Assembly (NCBI GenBank): GCA_029263455.1
Contig: JAJCXM010000008.1
Coordinates: 186,001 to 250,000, forward strand
Direction of reading: 5' to 3'
DNA: 64,000 nucleotides
Origin: Holophagae bacterium
GTDB lineage: Bacteria; Acidobacteriota; Holophagae; Acanthopleuribacterales; Acanthopleuribacteraceae
A program made the position numbers and the translations under genes. Positions 9,624 through 18,481 of the stretch are shown in pieces. The notes beneath the pieces were generated by a model. It was not told where the DNA came from. It did not search any database and saw nothing but the letters and a program-made list of their open reading frames with translations. How positions within the stretch are numbered: the stretch's first letter is position 1; each line of letters opens with the position of its first letter.

Positions 9624-10496
9624 TTAATTGTTGGTAGAACGCGAGAGAAACTTTTTGACCCGACGTCTAACATTCATAACTACTTTTCGATACCATTCTG
9701 TCTTCACGCTAACAACCTTCCGCTGCATTCGTCGAATATGAGGTTTGAACAGAGGGTCTTTTTTGAGTGATTGGGTGTCGTATTCTCTTAAGAGAGTTTG
9801 AAGTTCGCGTTCATTGTGTAGTGCCGCCCCTTCATATTGTCGTGACTTCCAGACTTGATCGTCGCCTAAGTGGAATGTGAGATGCAGGTTTTTGAAGACA
9901 GCAAAATTTTCAGCAATTGAATTGAAATTAAGGATTAACGCTTTCCCAATACCGCTGGCTCCAATGCAAATCTTTCCCAGTTTAAGCTGAGGTACCATCT
10001 GTCGACTAAAGACAAAACAATCGAATCCTGGGTGGGGTTTTCCTACCTGGGCACAAAGTATAGGAATGTCCTTTTCAGCGTAGGCGCTCTCTATAGTGCG
10101 GCGCGTGATTGTAAAAGCGTCGAAACCGCGTTCAATCAATGATTGAACCGCAATATAGAATATCGGGACAAGAGCAATGTCAACATTGCTATAGACAAAG
10201 AAGTCTGATTGCGAAGAATGAAAAAGGTTACCAATTATGTCCTGGATTAGTGGGAGTCGCCTGGAGTCAGGGATTCCAAAATCCTGGACTGATCTGGATA
10301 GCGGAGGTGCCGTTATGAATCCACTGGGAGTTAATTGGCATTCGTCTTCAAAGGTTGTCGCGTACAATTGGACATCCACTAGATTCGACGCAAGCCGTTG
10401 CGCAATCCTCATCGTTTCAAACGTGATCGGTTGCGCTACAAATAGATCGGATGAGGGTCTAACGTCGACGGGGTTGATGATATGAGCAATTGACAT
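9624..10496 (-). CDS. Unknown protein coupled to the ABC exporter
   Basis: The 290-residue product is not recognised. It begins MSIAHIINPVDVRPSSD and is followed by an alpha/beta-looking body with SDFFVYSNVDIALVPIFY near residue 93 and TRR near residue 121. The C-terminus is very basic (RRMQRKVV, RRRVKKFLSRS). The DIALVP segment could be a GT-A-like acidic site, but this is weak. The start at 10496 lies two bases after the stop of the exporter gene, so the two are translationally coupled. It converges with the glycosyltransferase 2 gene. A role in glycan assembly is inferred from position only. Confidence 0.6.
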   Translation of the reverse strand: MSIAHIINPVDVRPSSDLFVAQPITFETMRIAQRLASNLVDVQLYATTFEDECQLTPSGFITAPPLSRSVQDFGIPDSRRLPLIQDIIGNLFHSSQSDFFVYSNVDIALVPIFYIAVQSLIERGFDAFTITRRTIESAYAEKDIPILCAQVGKPHPGFDCFVFSRQMVPQLKLGKICIGASGIGKALILNFNSIAENFAVFKNLHLTFHLGDDQVWKSRQYEGAALHNERELQTLLREYDTQSLKKDPLFKPHIRRMQRKVVSVKTEWYRKVVMNVRRRVKKFLSRSTNN

Positions 10497-10498
10497 TG

Positions 10499-12325
10499 TC
10501 AGTTGATTAAGTGCGATTCTTGGTTGAGTCGCCAATAGAGGCCTTTGGTTTGCATTAATATCTGATGCTTTCCTGATTCTATGACTTCGCCTTGATCCAT
10601 GACAAGAATCTGATCAGCATTTCTAACCGTCGAAAGTCGATGCGCGACTACGATTAGAGTCTTGGCTATCTTTGAATTGACGATTGCATGAAGCAACTTC
10701 TGTTCGGTTTCCGCATCGAGTTCACTCGTGGATTCATCCAGAATCAATATTTGAGGATGGGTCAATAGGGCTCTTGCGATGGCGATTCGTTGGCGTTGCC
10801 CACCAGAGAGCAACACGCCTCGATCTCCGAGTCCTGTTTCATAGGACTCGGATAAGTGCTCAATAAAAGATGATGCTTGGGCAATTTTCGCCACCGCTTC
10901 TACGTCGCTTAGGGTAGCAAAAGGGTTACCGTATCTGATGTTGTTCAAAACGCTTTCATTGAACAGAAACGTATCCTGATTCACCACGGATACGCATCGA
11001 TGCCAATGTTCAATGCGTATTTCGGCAAGATCTTTGCCATCAATCCATATATGTCCGCTGGAACAATCATAGAGGCGAGCCAGTAGATCCACAACCGTGC
11101 TCTTTCCAGATCCTGAAGGACCCACAATGGCCGAAACGCGGCCGACAGTGAGCTCAAGGTTGAAATTTTTGAGAATCAGTGGTCCTTGATCGTTGTAACG
11201 AAAGTTCACGTCTTCAAACTTGATGCTATTTCTAACCTCGGCGATCGGCAGAGTCCCAATTCGCATTCCAGGTGCATTGAGCTCAAGGAATTGCAAGATG
11301 GAATCAAGCGCAGGATGCAACCGGGTCACCGCCGCGTGGGTTTCACTGAGAGACGATGCCGTAGGCAGCAATCTGAATGTGACGACTACAAATAGGGTGA
11401 TCTCAGAAACCAATTCATTGCCGCCGGTCGCGGTCAAATAGGTCCCAACATAGATAATCGTACTCAATGCAAATACCATGAGCATGGCAAACGCAAGCTT
11501 AGAGAGGTACACAAGATTTTGTCCGTTTTCTGCCTTTTGATGATATTCATCAAGTAATCGGTCAAGCTGATGGATGCTATTTGCCTCTTGCGAGAAAAGT
11601 CTTATGACTTTCATCCCTGCAAGGTTTTCGCTTCCTTTCGAGCGAACACTCTTCATGAGTGCTTTGTGGTTTACTCCGTTCTCACTCAATTTGGCACCAA
11701 AGAAAATGACAACAATGGAGGCGACTAGGATCGACAAACCTATGGCAAGGACGGTCATCTTCCAGGAGAGGAAGAACAACAAGAGCAAATAGACAATGAT
11801 TACGGCAATGCTTGCAATGCCACCCGATATGGATGTGATCAATCTCGCGCTTTGCACAGAGAAGGCTCCAAACAAGATCACCAACCCTTCGTGATCGTTA
11901 TTCTCAATGAAACGTAGATCAACTTGATGGAGCTTTCTGAAAATTTTCTGCTGCAAACGTTTGACAATGTCAACTTGGAGGCGAACAGCGCACCTCCGCA
12001 TCGAGTAAAGTAAGAGACTTCGGCCCATCATGAAAATGACCAGCACTAACGCTACGAGCCTAAACCGGTCGATCATATCTGCAGTTCGGAGGAAATCGCC
12101 GAAAGGCTTACCTATTGGAATTTGAGATAGCCACCCTGAGCTTTTTGTTGGGTCTTGAGCGATTGAGAGTATTGCTCCGACACCTAGTGTTTCTGTGAAA
12201 GCAGCGCCAAACGAACATATTAGCAATATTGCGAAGAGACACCGATGACGGGTAAACAACACAAGTAATTTTGTATACGGGGTCCAGTATTTGGTTGGCC
12301 GGTTCCGAACCTGATGACTTGGCAT
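10499..12325 (-). CDS. MsbA-type ABC exporter (fused permease and ATPase)
   Basis: The 608-residue product has an N-terminal six-helix membrane domain (about residues 20-330) and a C-terminal ATPase domain. Walker A is GPSGSGKST near residue 400, the signature is LSGGQRQRIAIARA, Walker B is ILILDES, and the H-loop is VVAHRLST. All catalytic elements are present. Such half-transporters dimerise and flip lipid-linked substrates across the inner membrane. Next to a sulfated-glycan operon, export of a lipid-linked oligosaccharide is the natural role, but a drug or lipid A substrate is not excluded. Confidence 0.9.
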   Translation of the reverse strand: MPSHQVRNRPTKYWTPYTKLLVLFTRHRCLFAILLICSFGAAFTETLGVGAILSIAQDPTKSSGWLSQIPIGKPFGDFLRTADMIDRFRLVALVLVIFMMGRSLLLYSMRRCAVRLQVDIVKRLQQKIFRKLHQVDLRFIENNDHEGLVILFGAFSVQSARLITSISGGIASIAVIIVYLLLLFFLSWKMTVLAIGLSILVASIVVIFFGAKLSENGVNHKALMKSVRSKGSENLAGMKVIRLFSQEANSIHQLDRLLDEYHQKAENGQNLVYLSKLAFAMLMVFALSTIIYVGTYLTATGGNELVSEITLFVVVTFRLLPTASSLSETHAAVTRLHPALDSILQFLELNAPGMRIGTLPIAEVRNSIKFEDVNFRYNDQGPLILKNFNLELTVGRVSAIVGPSGSGKSTVVDLLARLYDCSSGHIWIDGKDLAEIRIEHWHRCVSVVNQDTFLFNESVLNNIRYGNPFATLSDVEAVAKIAQASSFIEHLSESYETGLGDRGVLLSGGQRQRIAIARALLTHPQILILDESTSELDAETEQKLLHAIVNSKIAKTLIVVAHRLSTVRNADQILVMDQGEVIESGKHQILMQTKGLYWRLNQESHLIN

Positions 12326-12489
12326 TTTTCCAATCCCGTAGGTCTATTTTTGGCGTCCGCAACGACAACTCGGCCATATTTTAACAGGTGGTCATGCATG
12401 CTCTGTTATGTTGTGTCTTCTATTCTAGCAATATCAGCAACTATCTAAAACTCGGAAGGGATGGCTATACACTGTTTAGGTGAGATTTT

Positions 12490-12820
12490 GGAGGCAATCT
12501 CGATAACCTCTGCGATGCCATCAGATTAGCTGACTTTCGGGCTCCACTCCAGGGCTTTTATCTTTGGGACGTCCAGCCGTTACCTTATGGGTGCCATCTA
12601 GCATAGTGAGGTCATTCCAAATCTCACCATGGTAACCTATAACTTTGCTCACAAGCTGAGCCAACTCAAGGATCGTGGTGTCATTGCCCGTTCCCACATT
12701 CACCCGATCGATTTTGACAGACTTGCTTGATGACAACATGTCCCCGAAAATATACTCTCTGGGATCGAAATCGCATATCGATTCCATGACCAATACCGGG
12801 TTGGAGTCGCTTTTTTTCAT
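12490..12820 (-). pseudogene. fcl: Decayed 3' end of a GDP-L-fucose synthase gene
   Basis: Reading leftward, the frame from 12820 gives RVNVGTGNDTTILELAQLV then SKVIGYHGEIWNDLTMLDGT, which matches the C-terminal third of GDP-L-fucose synthases (INVGTG...ELA..V...G..GE...D...PDGT). After DGT a frameshift is needed: another frame then reads LDVPKIKALEWSPKVS, matching the family's LDVSRLKALGW.PK segment, followed by a stop. The catalytic N-terminal two thirds, including the Rossmann fold, is absent. This is a remnant at the boundary between the glycan cluster and the repeat island, suggesting that the locus once made GDP-fucose. Confidence 0.75.
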
Positions 12821-12926
12821 TTATCAAACGGTGGTATTTTTAGACCAAAACCCGGGGACCGAAGCCTTAGTACTGTCGGTTTTCATCCTGATAATGTGAC
12901 TAGGAATAGAAACCGGACAGCAGTTG

Positions 12927-13133
12927 ATCGGGACAGTGCACGTCTAAGATAGTCGCTTAGGCGAATGCGGGACGCAACATTCGGTTCATAACGTGATAAG
13001 CCTGACCATCTAAGTGAGGCTCCAAAGTTGAATCCCCAGATCTAAGCACCGCACTGGCTGAGTTGATGAGGTAAACACGGGTTCTCATATAGAAAAATCA
13101 GGTATTTTCCGTAGGCATACATGCAGTGTGCAG
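12927..13133 (+). repeat. Repeat family R1, copy A
   Basis: This is one of three long copies of a roughly 200-base repeat (others at 22526-22709 and 24513-24721; a fragment at 28285-28353). It starts ATCGGGACAGTGCACGTCTA, shared with copy C, runs through the block GATAAGCCTGACCATCTAA and the block CTGAGTTGATGAGGTAAA, and ends in a degenerate right end (GCAGTGTGCAG instead of GTAGTGTCCCG). It lies just downstream of the VOC gene. It is noncoding as it stands. Confidence 0.75.
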
Positions 13134-13142
13134 TTGAATTTT

Positions 13143-13511
13143 TTAGGCCTCCGGCTCGTGGTAGACGACCTCGATGTTATGGCCATTTGGGCTGAGGACG
13201 AAGGCTGCATAATAATTTCCTGTGTAGTTCGGGCGTAGCCCTGGCGCGCCATTGTCTTTGCCGCCCGCTGCCAGTGCTGCCCGATGAAAGCGCTCAACTT
13301 GCGCACGACTTTCGGCTGTGAAGGCTAGATGGAGATGCCCTGATTTTTCTCCGGCCCTTCGGATACACAATGAAGATTTGCCGTCAGCGCTGAGTTCAAC
13401 GCCGAGAGGACCTTCCGAGACAATAGCCATGCCGATGGGTGCCAGCGCCTTAAGGAAGAAGACCTTACACGCTGCATAGTCGCTTACTCCGAATACGACG
13501 TGATCAAACAT
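13143..13511 (-). CDS. VOC-superfamily (glyoxalase-like) protein
   Basis: The 122-residue product starts MFDHVVFGVSDYAACKVFF and has the beta-alpha-beta-beta-beta pattern of the vicinal oxygen chelate fold. HLHLAFTA lies in the middle, and NYYAAFVLSPNGHNIEVVYH near the end carries the usual metal-ligand glutamate region. One VOC module of this size normally dimerises. The natural substrate is unknown; relatives include glyoxalases and antibiotic-binding proteins. The gene sits between repeat copy A and a GTGTCCCGCT site. Its first 15 or so codons and leader are duplicated at 18165-18323, so it probably moved as cargo. Confidence 0.85.
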   Translation of the reverse strand: MFDHVVFGVSDYAACKVFFLKALAPIGMAIVSEGPLGVELSADGKSSLCIRRAGEKSGHLHLAFTAESRAQVERFHRAALAAGGKDNGAPGLRPNYTGNYYAAFVLSPNGHNIEVVYHEPEA

Positions 13512-13631
13512 AATTTCTCCAAATACTTACCTCTGTGGGGCTTAACCACTGATTATCCAGTCGATCTGACTTGATACATTAATATTCGACACATATTAAC
13601 TCATCACGATATGAACCGGGGGTGTCCCGCT
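13485..13631 (+). repeat. VOC-leader repeat ending in decamer site 1
   Basis: The first codons of the VOC gene and its upstream region (13485-13631) recur at 18165-18323 with high identity, including GAATACGACGTGATCAAACA, the block TACCTCTGTGGGGC and ATATTAACTCATCACGAT. Both copies end in GTGTCCCGCTAAATCAGT. The decamer here is 13622-13631. The palindrome-like GTGGGGCTTAACCAC within it may belong to the leftward VOC promoter. Confidence 0.8.
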
Positions 13632-13706
13632 AAATCAGTGTTGCGTCATAGACCAGCTTCGCAACAACTTGTGTCCATAAAATTGTCTTCCGACGGTGAG
13701 ACTGTG

Positions 13707-13736
13707 CGACTTGATTGGGGACAGGTTACGCGTAAC
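13707..13736. repeat. Isolated end of repeat family R2 plus 12-base palindrome
   Basis: The segment TTGATTGGGGACAGGTTA resembles the terminal inverted repeat of family R2 (GATTGGGGACAC at 27906). It is followed directly by the perfect palindrome GTTACGCGTAAC at 13725-13736. It lies between decamer site 1 and the leftward gene ending at 13812. No matching right end is close by, so it is probably a remnant. Confidence 0.4.
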
Positions 13737-13811
13737 GTTGCGGCACATGACCGATCCAAAGGCTTTGATGAGGCTCGGAGAGCAAGGAGGATGTCATTGC
13801 AAGTATGAATA

Positions 13812-15143
13812 TCAAAACTCTATCTCCGGTTCTGTCGATATTAGAGGTGGAACTGGTCGTATCCAGCCAATACCGTTGCCAGCGTCATGATGTTGAACGA
13901 CGCTGGAGTAAATCGGGCGGAGACTCTTAATGCTGGCCAGGACAGGGTCGCGGCTGAGGTAGGAGTCGAGCGGCACTTCTGTTCTTTCACGAGGACCCAG
14001 TTCCAAGGCGACAATCTGGTAGCTGTTCCCGTCAGTGTCCACGGTGTCGATCCCAACCAGCACGTTGACTGTGTCTGGGTTGCACAATTGGAGGGTCGTT
14101 TCCCCGGGTTCCGCAGCTTGCACGAGGTATTTCTGCATGCTTCCTAGGTGGGCTTCCGCCGCGCTGAAGACATGACCGGAATGATTTCGGAAACCGAATT
14201 GAACAGTGACTAAATCTTCTTCCTCGACGACCCAAGATGTCTGATTCCAGTCACCCTCCAACGAGAAATAGTTCGTTCCAGGCTCGGCGACGAAAACGAG
14301 CGCTGTTTCTCCGTCGCTGCGTAAGATCACCGGTTGCTGTTCTTGGGTTGGGTTGCGTACGTTCAAGGTTGGCGTTAAAGAGGAAGGGGGCCGCATAAAG
14401 GTTTGGGGCGTTCCCTCGATTCCGAAACCAAGGATGTCGTCGCCACTGAAGTTGGCTGTAACGCCGTCACCGAAGAGGATTCCAGAGCTGTGTTCCTCTG
14501 TCAGAACGCCCGAAGTCTGAGAGTCAAAACCAATCGCATCGAATTCCATCATCGAGTTGACATTGGGATGGGGTTCCAGGATCGAAAAGGCGGTATGCAG
14601 CAACAGAAATGTGGGAACAGGGATCAGCGACCGTACGTTGTTTCTCAGGTTGGCCTTTCCCATTGCAAACAGGGGTTCGTTATAGGCCCGGTCGGCTTCA
14701 ATCGATCGGCCAATGGTCCACTGAATACGGTGATTGATGTCGGGCGGGTAAAGGTTGCCAGAATCCTCCAGCCAAAAGGACGATGTGGTCTGCACTCTAA
14801 GCCAAAACTCAATTTCACCCTGTTTCCAGCGCACGATGCTGACGGTGTGAGCGGGAGCCCGAAGTATCGAATCATCGTCTGCCAGCAATGACATGGCCAA
14901 GAAGATGGGTTCGTTACGCCACAGCGCCGTTTCCACGTCCACCAGGGTCTCGGCGAGTCTGGCGCCTTTATTCAGTCGAATCCGAACGAACACAGGCGTC
15001 TGCGGGCTGGCTTCGAAGAATTCGTGACCGTTGACGGTCATGGTCATCGTGCCGGCGCGTTGGCCATAAGAGCGATAATCGATGTTAGGGCGGGTCGTGG
15101 TGATGTCGACATTGACAATTAGTATAAAAGGGAGCCACATCAT
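13812..15143 (-). CDS. Secreted beta-rich protein of unknown function
   Basis: The 443-residue product starts at ATG 15143 with GGAGG seven bases upstream and overlaps the stop of the upstream gene by four bases. A short hydrophobic N-terminus (MMWLPFILIVNV) suggests export, though it is brief for a signal peptide. The body is rich in predicted beta strands. Its C-terminal part (TLQLCNPDTVNVLVGIDTVD...LELGPRE) follows the same pattern as the N-terminal module of its operon partner (TLSLVNESDHAQMVRFFPYD...). I do not recognise the family. The two genes probably form a secreted or surface pair. Confidence 0.65.
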   Translation of the reverse strand: MMWLPFILIVNVDITTTRPNIDYRSYGQRAGTMTMTVNGHEFFEASPQTPVFVRIRLNKGARLAETLVDVETALWRNEPIFLAMSLLADDDSILRAPAHTVSIVRWKQGEIEFWLRVQTTSSFWLEDSGNLYPPDINHRIQWTIGRSIEADRAYNEPLFAMGKANLRNNVRSLIPVPTFLLLHTAFSILEPHPNVNSMMEFDAIGFDSQTSGVLTEEHSSGILFGDGVTANFSGDDILGFGIEGTPQTFMRPPSSLTPTLNVRNPTQEQQPVILRSDGETALVFVAEPGTNYFSLEGDWNQTSWVVEEEDLVTVQFGFRNHSGHVFSAAEAHLGSMQKYLVQAAEPGETTLQLCNPDTVNVLVGIDTVDTDGNSYQIVALELGPRERTEVPLDSYLSRDPVLASIKSLRPIYSSVVQHHDAGNGIGWIRPVPPLISTEPEIEF

Positions 15144-16912
15144 GGTTTACCTCCGACTATTTGGGCGCTACAAGTGAGGCTGTATGTACCTTGCCTCCGG
15201 TAAGTGACCTCCACACCCCGATCAACTAGCTCAATGAGTACCGGACACATGTTTTCTCGCAATTGGTTATGGGTCAGATCGACGGTCTTCAAATGGGAAA
15301 GTAAGAGAAGATCGTCGATGCGGATGAGGTCTCCACCTCTCAGCGATAACTCTTCAAGCTGAGTTAGTTGGATGACCTGGCCAGAAATTCTGTGATCGCC
15401 CCTCGGATTGAATGCCAACTGAGTAATTGCGGGATAATTAGCGGCAATTAGCTCGGCATCGGTAGACCGCATGTCCAGACTTTTGAGGTTGGGTAGTTTT
15501 AGATCCAGAATGCTGATAGTGCACCCCTGTAGGGTGAGAACTTGAAGCGATTCCGAATGGAATACGAACGAATCGCTGATGCTCTTGTTGTAGCTCAGGT
15601 CAAGCTCCATAAGGTTGGTCAAGTCGTAATCGAATGCGGAAAATTTACAGTACCTGGCCAACAAGGTTTGAATGGATGCCGGAAGTGTCAGATTGCGATC
15701 TGTTAGACTTGAATTCCAAGATAGATCGACCCATTCAATGAATGAGTCTGAAAGACTGACTACCGTCAATCGGTTGGATCGTAAATTGACAGATTTCAGT
15801 GACTTGGGTAGAGACGGTGGATCAAAGACAGCGATTCGGTTGTAGTAAAGTGACAACTCCGTAAGCGTTGGCACGAGCCACGATTCAGGAACCTCTTCAA
15901 GTCCCAATCGTTCCGCTACCAACGTATGGAGATCACTGAATTCTTCAAGTTTGGGCGGTTCCTTCAATGGATTTTCACTCAGATCGAGAACTTCGAGCTG
16001 AGTCATGTGTTCGATTGGGCTAGCATCAACAATCTGATTGTCGTTGCAGAAAAGTTCCTTCAGATTTGAGGCATACTGAAGTCCTGCTAGAGACCGAATG
16101 CCACGACCACTGCAATCAAGCGTTCTTAGTTGCTGCATCTCACCGAGGCTGAGCAGGCCGTCTTGAGGGTGGCGATCGACCAGAGCAGACAAAACCTGCC
16201 GAAGTACTTTATCGGGGACGACGACCAAATCCTGCGACCTGATCGTCAATTCGGAAACACGACTTCGCGGAAAGAAGTTACTGACTGAGCCGGACCATGA
16301 GCGTTGCGCGCCTAGTATCGCCAGGGTTTGGTCCGATTGGATTCCAAGCTCAACCTGCTCAAACTCGTTGAACGCGTCTTGCTCAACCAACGCCTTGGCC
16401 CATGGACCTAATGTGATTCGCTCGCGCCGTAGGACCTTGTTTTGACTTTGAAAAAGCAAATCCACGGCCGCCTGCTGGTTGGTGGTATTCACCAATGCCA
16501 AACCAAACGCGCCCTCAACACCGTGGTTCCAGTCGTAACTTGCGGCGTAAGTCCCACCATGGTGTAGAGCAAACAGGGGTTGGCCTGGTCCTTGGTTTTC
16601 AAGGTCGTACGACCATTGGACTGAACAGCTATAGCATTCAACCCGCACGTGACTAGTCAGGGGCCCCAGAAACGTGGCGGCGGCCTGCACTTGAAGAGTT
16701 TGAGCCGTGAGTTCCACAGCGAAGCGGCTTAGCTCCACACCCTCTGCGTCATAGGGAAAGAAGCGAACCATTTGAGCGTGGTCGGACTCATTCACCAGCG
16801 ACAGTGTCATTTCGTATGGAGACTCAGGCGGTGGAACATGGGGAATCCAGCCACCCGCAAGGACTTGCAGCCCTGTCGCAAGAAGCCATGACAATCCAAC
16901 TCGGTGCCTCAA
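15140..16912 (-). CDS. Secreted leucine-rich-repeat protein with beta modules
   Basis: The 590-residue product starts at TTG 16912, supported by AGGAGG seven bases upstream, and opens with a signal peptide (LSWLLATGLQVLAGG). Residues about 25-215 hold two beta modules of the pattern L.LVN....V.....G........L....... Residues about 250-570 hold leucine-rich repeats of the internalin-like type (LRTLDCSGRGIRSLAGLQ, LKELFCNDNQI, LEVLDLSENPL, LDLSYNKSIS). Such repeats bind proteins or glycans outside the cell. It is upstream of, and overlaps, the gene at 13812. Ligand is unknown. Confidence 0.8.
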   Translation of the reverse strand: MRHRVGLSWLLATGLQVLAGGWIPHVPPPESPYEMTLSLVNESDHAQMVRFFPYDAEGVELSRFAVELTAQTLQVQAAATFLGPLTSHVRVECYSCSVQWSYDLENQGPGQPLFALHHGGTYAASYDWNHGVEGAFGLALVNTTNQQAAVDLLFQSQNKVLRRERITLGPWAKALVEQDAFNEFEQVELGIQSDQTLAILGAQRSWSGSVSNFFPRSRVSELTIRSQDLVVVPDKVLRQVLSALVDRHPQDGLLSLGEMQQLRTLDCSGRGIRSLAGLQYASNLKELFCNDNQIVDASPIEHMTQLEVLDLSENPLKEPPKLEEFSDLHTLVAERLGLEEVPESWLVPTLTELSLYYNRIAVFDPPSLPKSLKSVNLRSNRLTVVSLSDSFIEWVDLSWNSSLTDRNLTLPASIQTLLARYCKFSAFDYDLTNLMELDLSYNKSISDSFVFHSESLQVLTLQGCTISILDLKLPNLKSLDMRSTDAELIAANYPAITQLAFNPRGDHRISGQVIQLTQLEELSLRGGDLIRIDDLLLLSHLKTVDLTHNQLRENMCPVLIELVDRGVEVTYRRQGTYSLTCSAQIVGGKP

Positions 16913-17337
16913 TCTAATCCTCCTGATTCATGTTTTGCTTTTCATAGGGCAATGCCAATGCCAAGACGACGCAAAGAACTATGGGAGAACTCAATGAATC
17001 CATCCCCCACGAACCGAGTTGTGGTAAGAAATTCTAAGGTGATGAAGGGGATCCGTGGAAGGGGTAGGGCGCATGGTCCAGGTATATGTTTCTGATGATG
17101 CAAATCTTGACACCAAATATGAGTTTTCCCAAGAACCTCGTTGCCCAGATATTCGCCGACGAGGGCATAGCTGAGGATCGCCGCGGCTGTTTTATTGAAG
17201 TAATTGACAACTGTGGGAATATGGCGTTTGGACAAGGCCCGTTACCCGGTTGAAGACCTAGGTTGTGAGCCCGATTTGTAAACGACTGTTTCGTACCATT
17301 GAGAATTGTGGTGAAAGCGGAAAATGGGAGCGGAAGA
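16913..17337. other. Gap without convincing gene
   Basis: About 425 bases between the leucine-rich-repeat gene and an R2-like left end. Two overlapping leftward frames (16942-17235 and 17034-17351) read in different phases and match nothing I recognise. They could be remnants of one frameshifted gene. The region must also contain the promoter of the leftward pair 16912-13812. Confidence 0.4.
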
Positions 17338-17448
17338 TGGGGACATATCACGTGAAAGGTCGACTGTAAGCCAGTCTAGTGGTGCGTATATTAAGATGCC
17401 GCACTCGTCTACAAAATAAAACTGGACTTAAAGATGTAGTGTCCCGCT
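17336..17448 (+). repeat. R2-like left end joined to decamer site 2
   Basis: GATGGGGACATATCACGTGA at 17336 matches the left part of the R2 element at 27906 (GATTGGGGACACATCACGTG), and similarity continues for about 80 bases through a GCCGCA block. The segment ends with GATGTAGTGTCCCGCT, the right end of family R1; the decamer is 17439-17448. It therefore joins the left end of one family to the right end of the other. Confidence 0.65.
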
Positions 17449-17499
17449 TTAGCTCTGGCATAGAGGGCAGTGACCGAAGGGAACGAGTGGCGCGTTTTG

Positions 17500-18045
17500 T
17501 CAGGCAGTCGTGTGCGCATCCACATTGCTTCGGTGAAACAAAATAAATGAAAACACGATTTCAATGGTGCTTCCGATAAATGCCCCCGCAATAAACGGCA
17601 AATCGAACATTAAAGCCATGGCACCTGCCAGTATGAGCACACCGCCCAAAAACCAGTAGGTCTTTAAACCATAAAGTGTTTGGAACGTGAGGTAGCGAGT
17701 TCCAATGACTAGCAGCATGATGGGATAGAAAAACGCCAACTTTAGTTGCGCAACAACAAAGGCTAAGAACAAACCAACAAACAAAATACCAAGGCCTTCG
17801 ATTGCTAGATGTTTGAGCGCATTGTTTGGGGCATGTTGACCAGATCGCTTTAATAATTTTGAGAAAAAAATGGCTAACGGAAATATAAACATGCCGCCAA
17901 TAAAAAGTGCCCCCATGCTCGCGCTACTTGAGATGGCAATGCCGAATATACCAGCAACGCCCCAAGCCAAGCCAGAAGCCAAAACGCCAGTAGCGCCACC
18001 CATGTATGACCTATTCATGTCCTTTTGAAACTCTCTAAAATCCAT
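17500..18045 (-). CDS. Small multi-pass membrane protein
   Basis: I place the start at ATG 18045, six to seven bases after GGAAG, giving 181 residues; longer frames to 18171 would read through repeat sequence. After a polar N-terminus (MDFREFQKDMNRSYMGG) there are about six hydrophobic segments, for example GVAGIFGIAISSSASMGALF, GILFVGLFLAFVVAQL and YWFLGGVLILAGAMALMF. A family name is not clear; some resemblance to DUF-type small permease-like proteins exists. It is a single-gene unit between decamer sites 2 and 3, read opposite to the decamers. Confidence 0.7.
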   Translation of the reverse strand: MDFREFQKDMNRSYMGGATGVLASGLAWGVAGIFGIAISSSASMGALFIGGMFIFPLAIFFSKLLKRSGQHAPNNALKHLAIEGLGILFVGLFLAFVVAQLKLAFFYPIMLLVIGTRYLTFQTLYGLKTYWFLGGVLILAGAMALMFDLPFIAGAFIGSTIEIVFSFILFHRSNVDAHTTA

Positions 18046-18150
18046 GAGTGCTTCCTGTTTTTTCTGACGCATCACGTTTTCAAGTTGGTGACAATAGTCG
18101 TTTCGACGCACGAGGTCAAGGGACATGACTCCGAATCGAATAATGCTGTG

Positions 18151-18160
18151 GTGTCCCGCT
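18151..18160 (+). repeat. Decamer site 3 (GTGTCCCGCT)
   Basis: Exact GTGTCCCGCT with left flank CTGTG and right flank ATAAGC. It separates the membrane-protein unit from the duplicated VOC-leader fragment. Its left flank does not match the longer repeats, unlike most other copies. Confidence 0.8.
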
Positions 18161-18164
18161 ATAA

Positions 18165-18323
18165 GCAGCATAGTCGCTTACGCCGAATACGACGTGGTCA
18201 AACATAATTTCTCCCCTACTTACCTCTGTGGGGCCCAACCACCGATTGTCGTGTCGATCTGACTTGTACATAGATATTCGACATATATTAACTCATCACG
18301 ATTTTAACCGATGGTGTCCCGCT
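18165..18323 (+). repeat. Duplicated VOC gene start and leader, ending in decamer site 4
   Basis: This 160-base stretch repeats 13485-13631: it contains the first 15 or so codons of the VOC gene on the minus strand (CGCCGAATACGACGTGGTCA then AACAT), the leader and the right end GTGTCCCGCTAAATCAGT (decamer 18314-18323). The rest of the VOC gene is missing, so this is a truncated gene start. It shows that decamer-bounded units have been duplicated and partly deleted. Confidence 0.8.
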
Positions 18324-18481
18324 AAATCAGTTACCAACTACCGAATGGTTTAAAAGCAACCGCGATCGCGCCCATACACAGTTGAGTGAAAACACAACTA
18401 ATGCCAGCGAATAAATACCTCCATCTAGCATGCAATAAACGGTAAGATCTTTACTGCGATGCGGTTTCTATGGGGGGTGAA

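Noticed and set aside
14403-14891. Rightward 162-codon frame opposite the secreted beta-rich gene
   Set aside because: No ribosome binding site or domain, while the leftward gene has a strong one and operon coupling.
16942-17351. Two leftward frames in the gap before the membrane-protein unit
   Set aside because: They are in different phases, match no family and lack a ribosome binding site.
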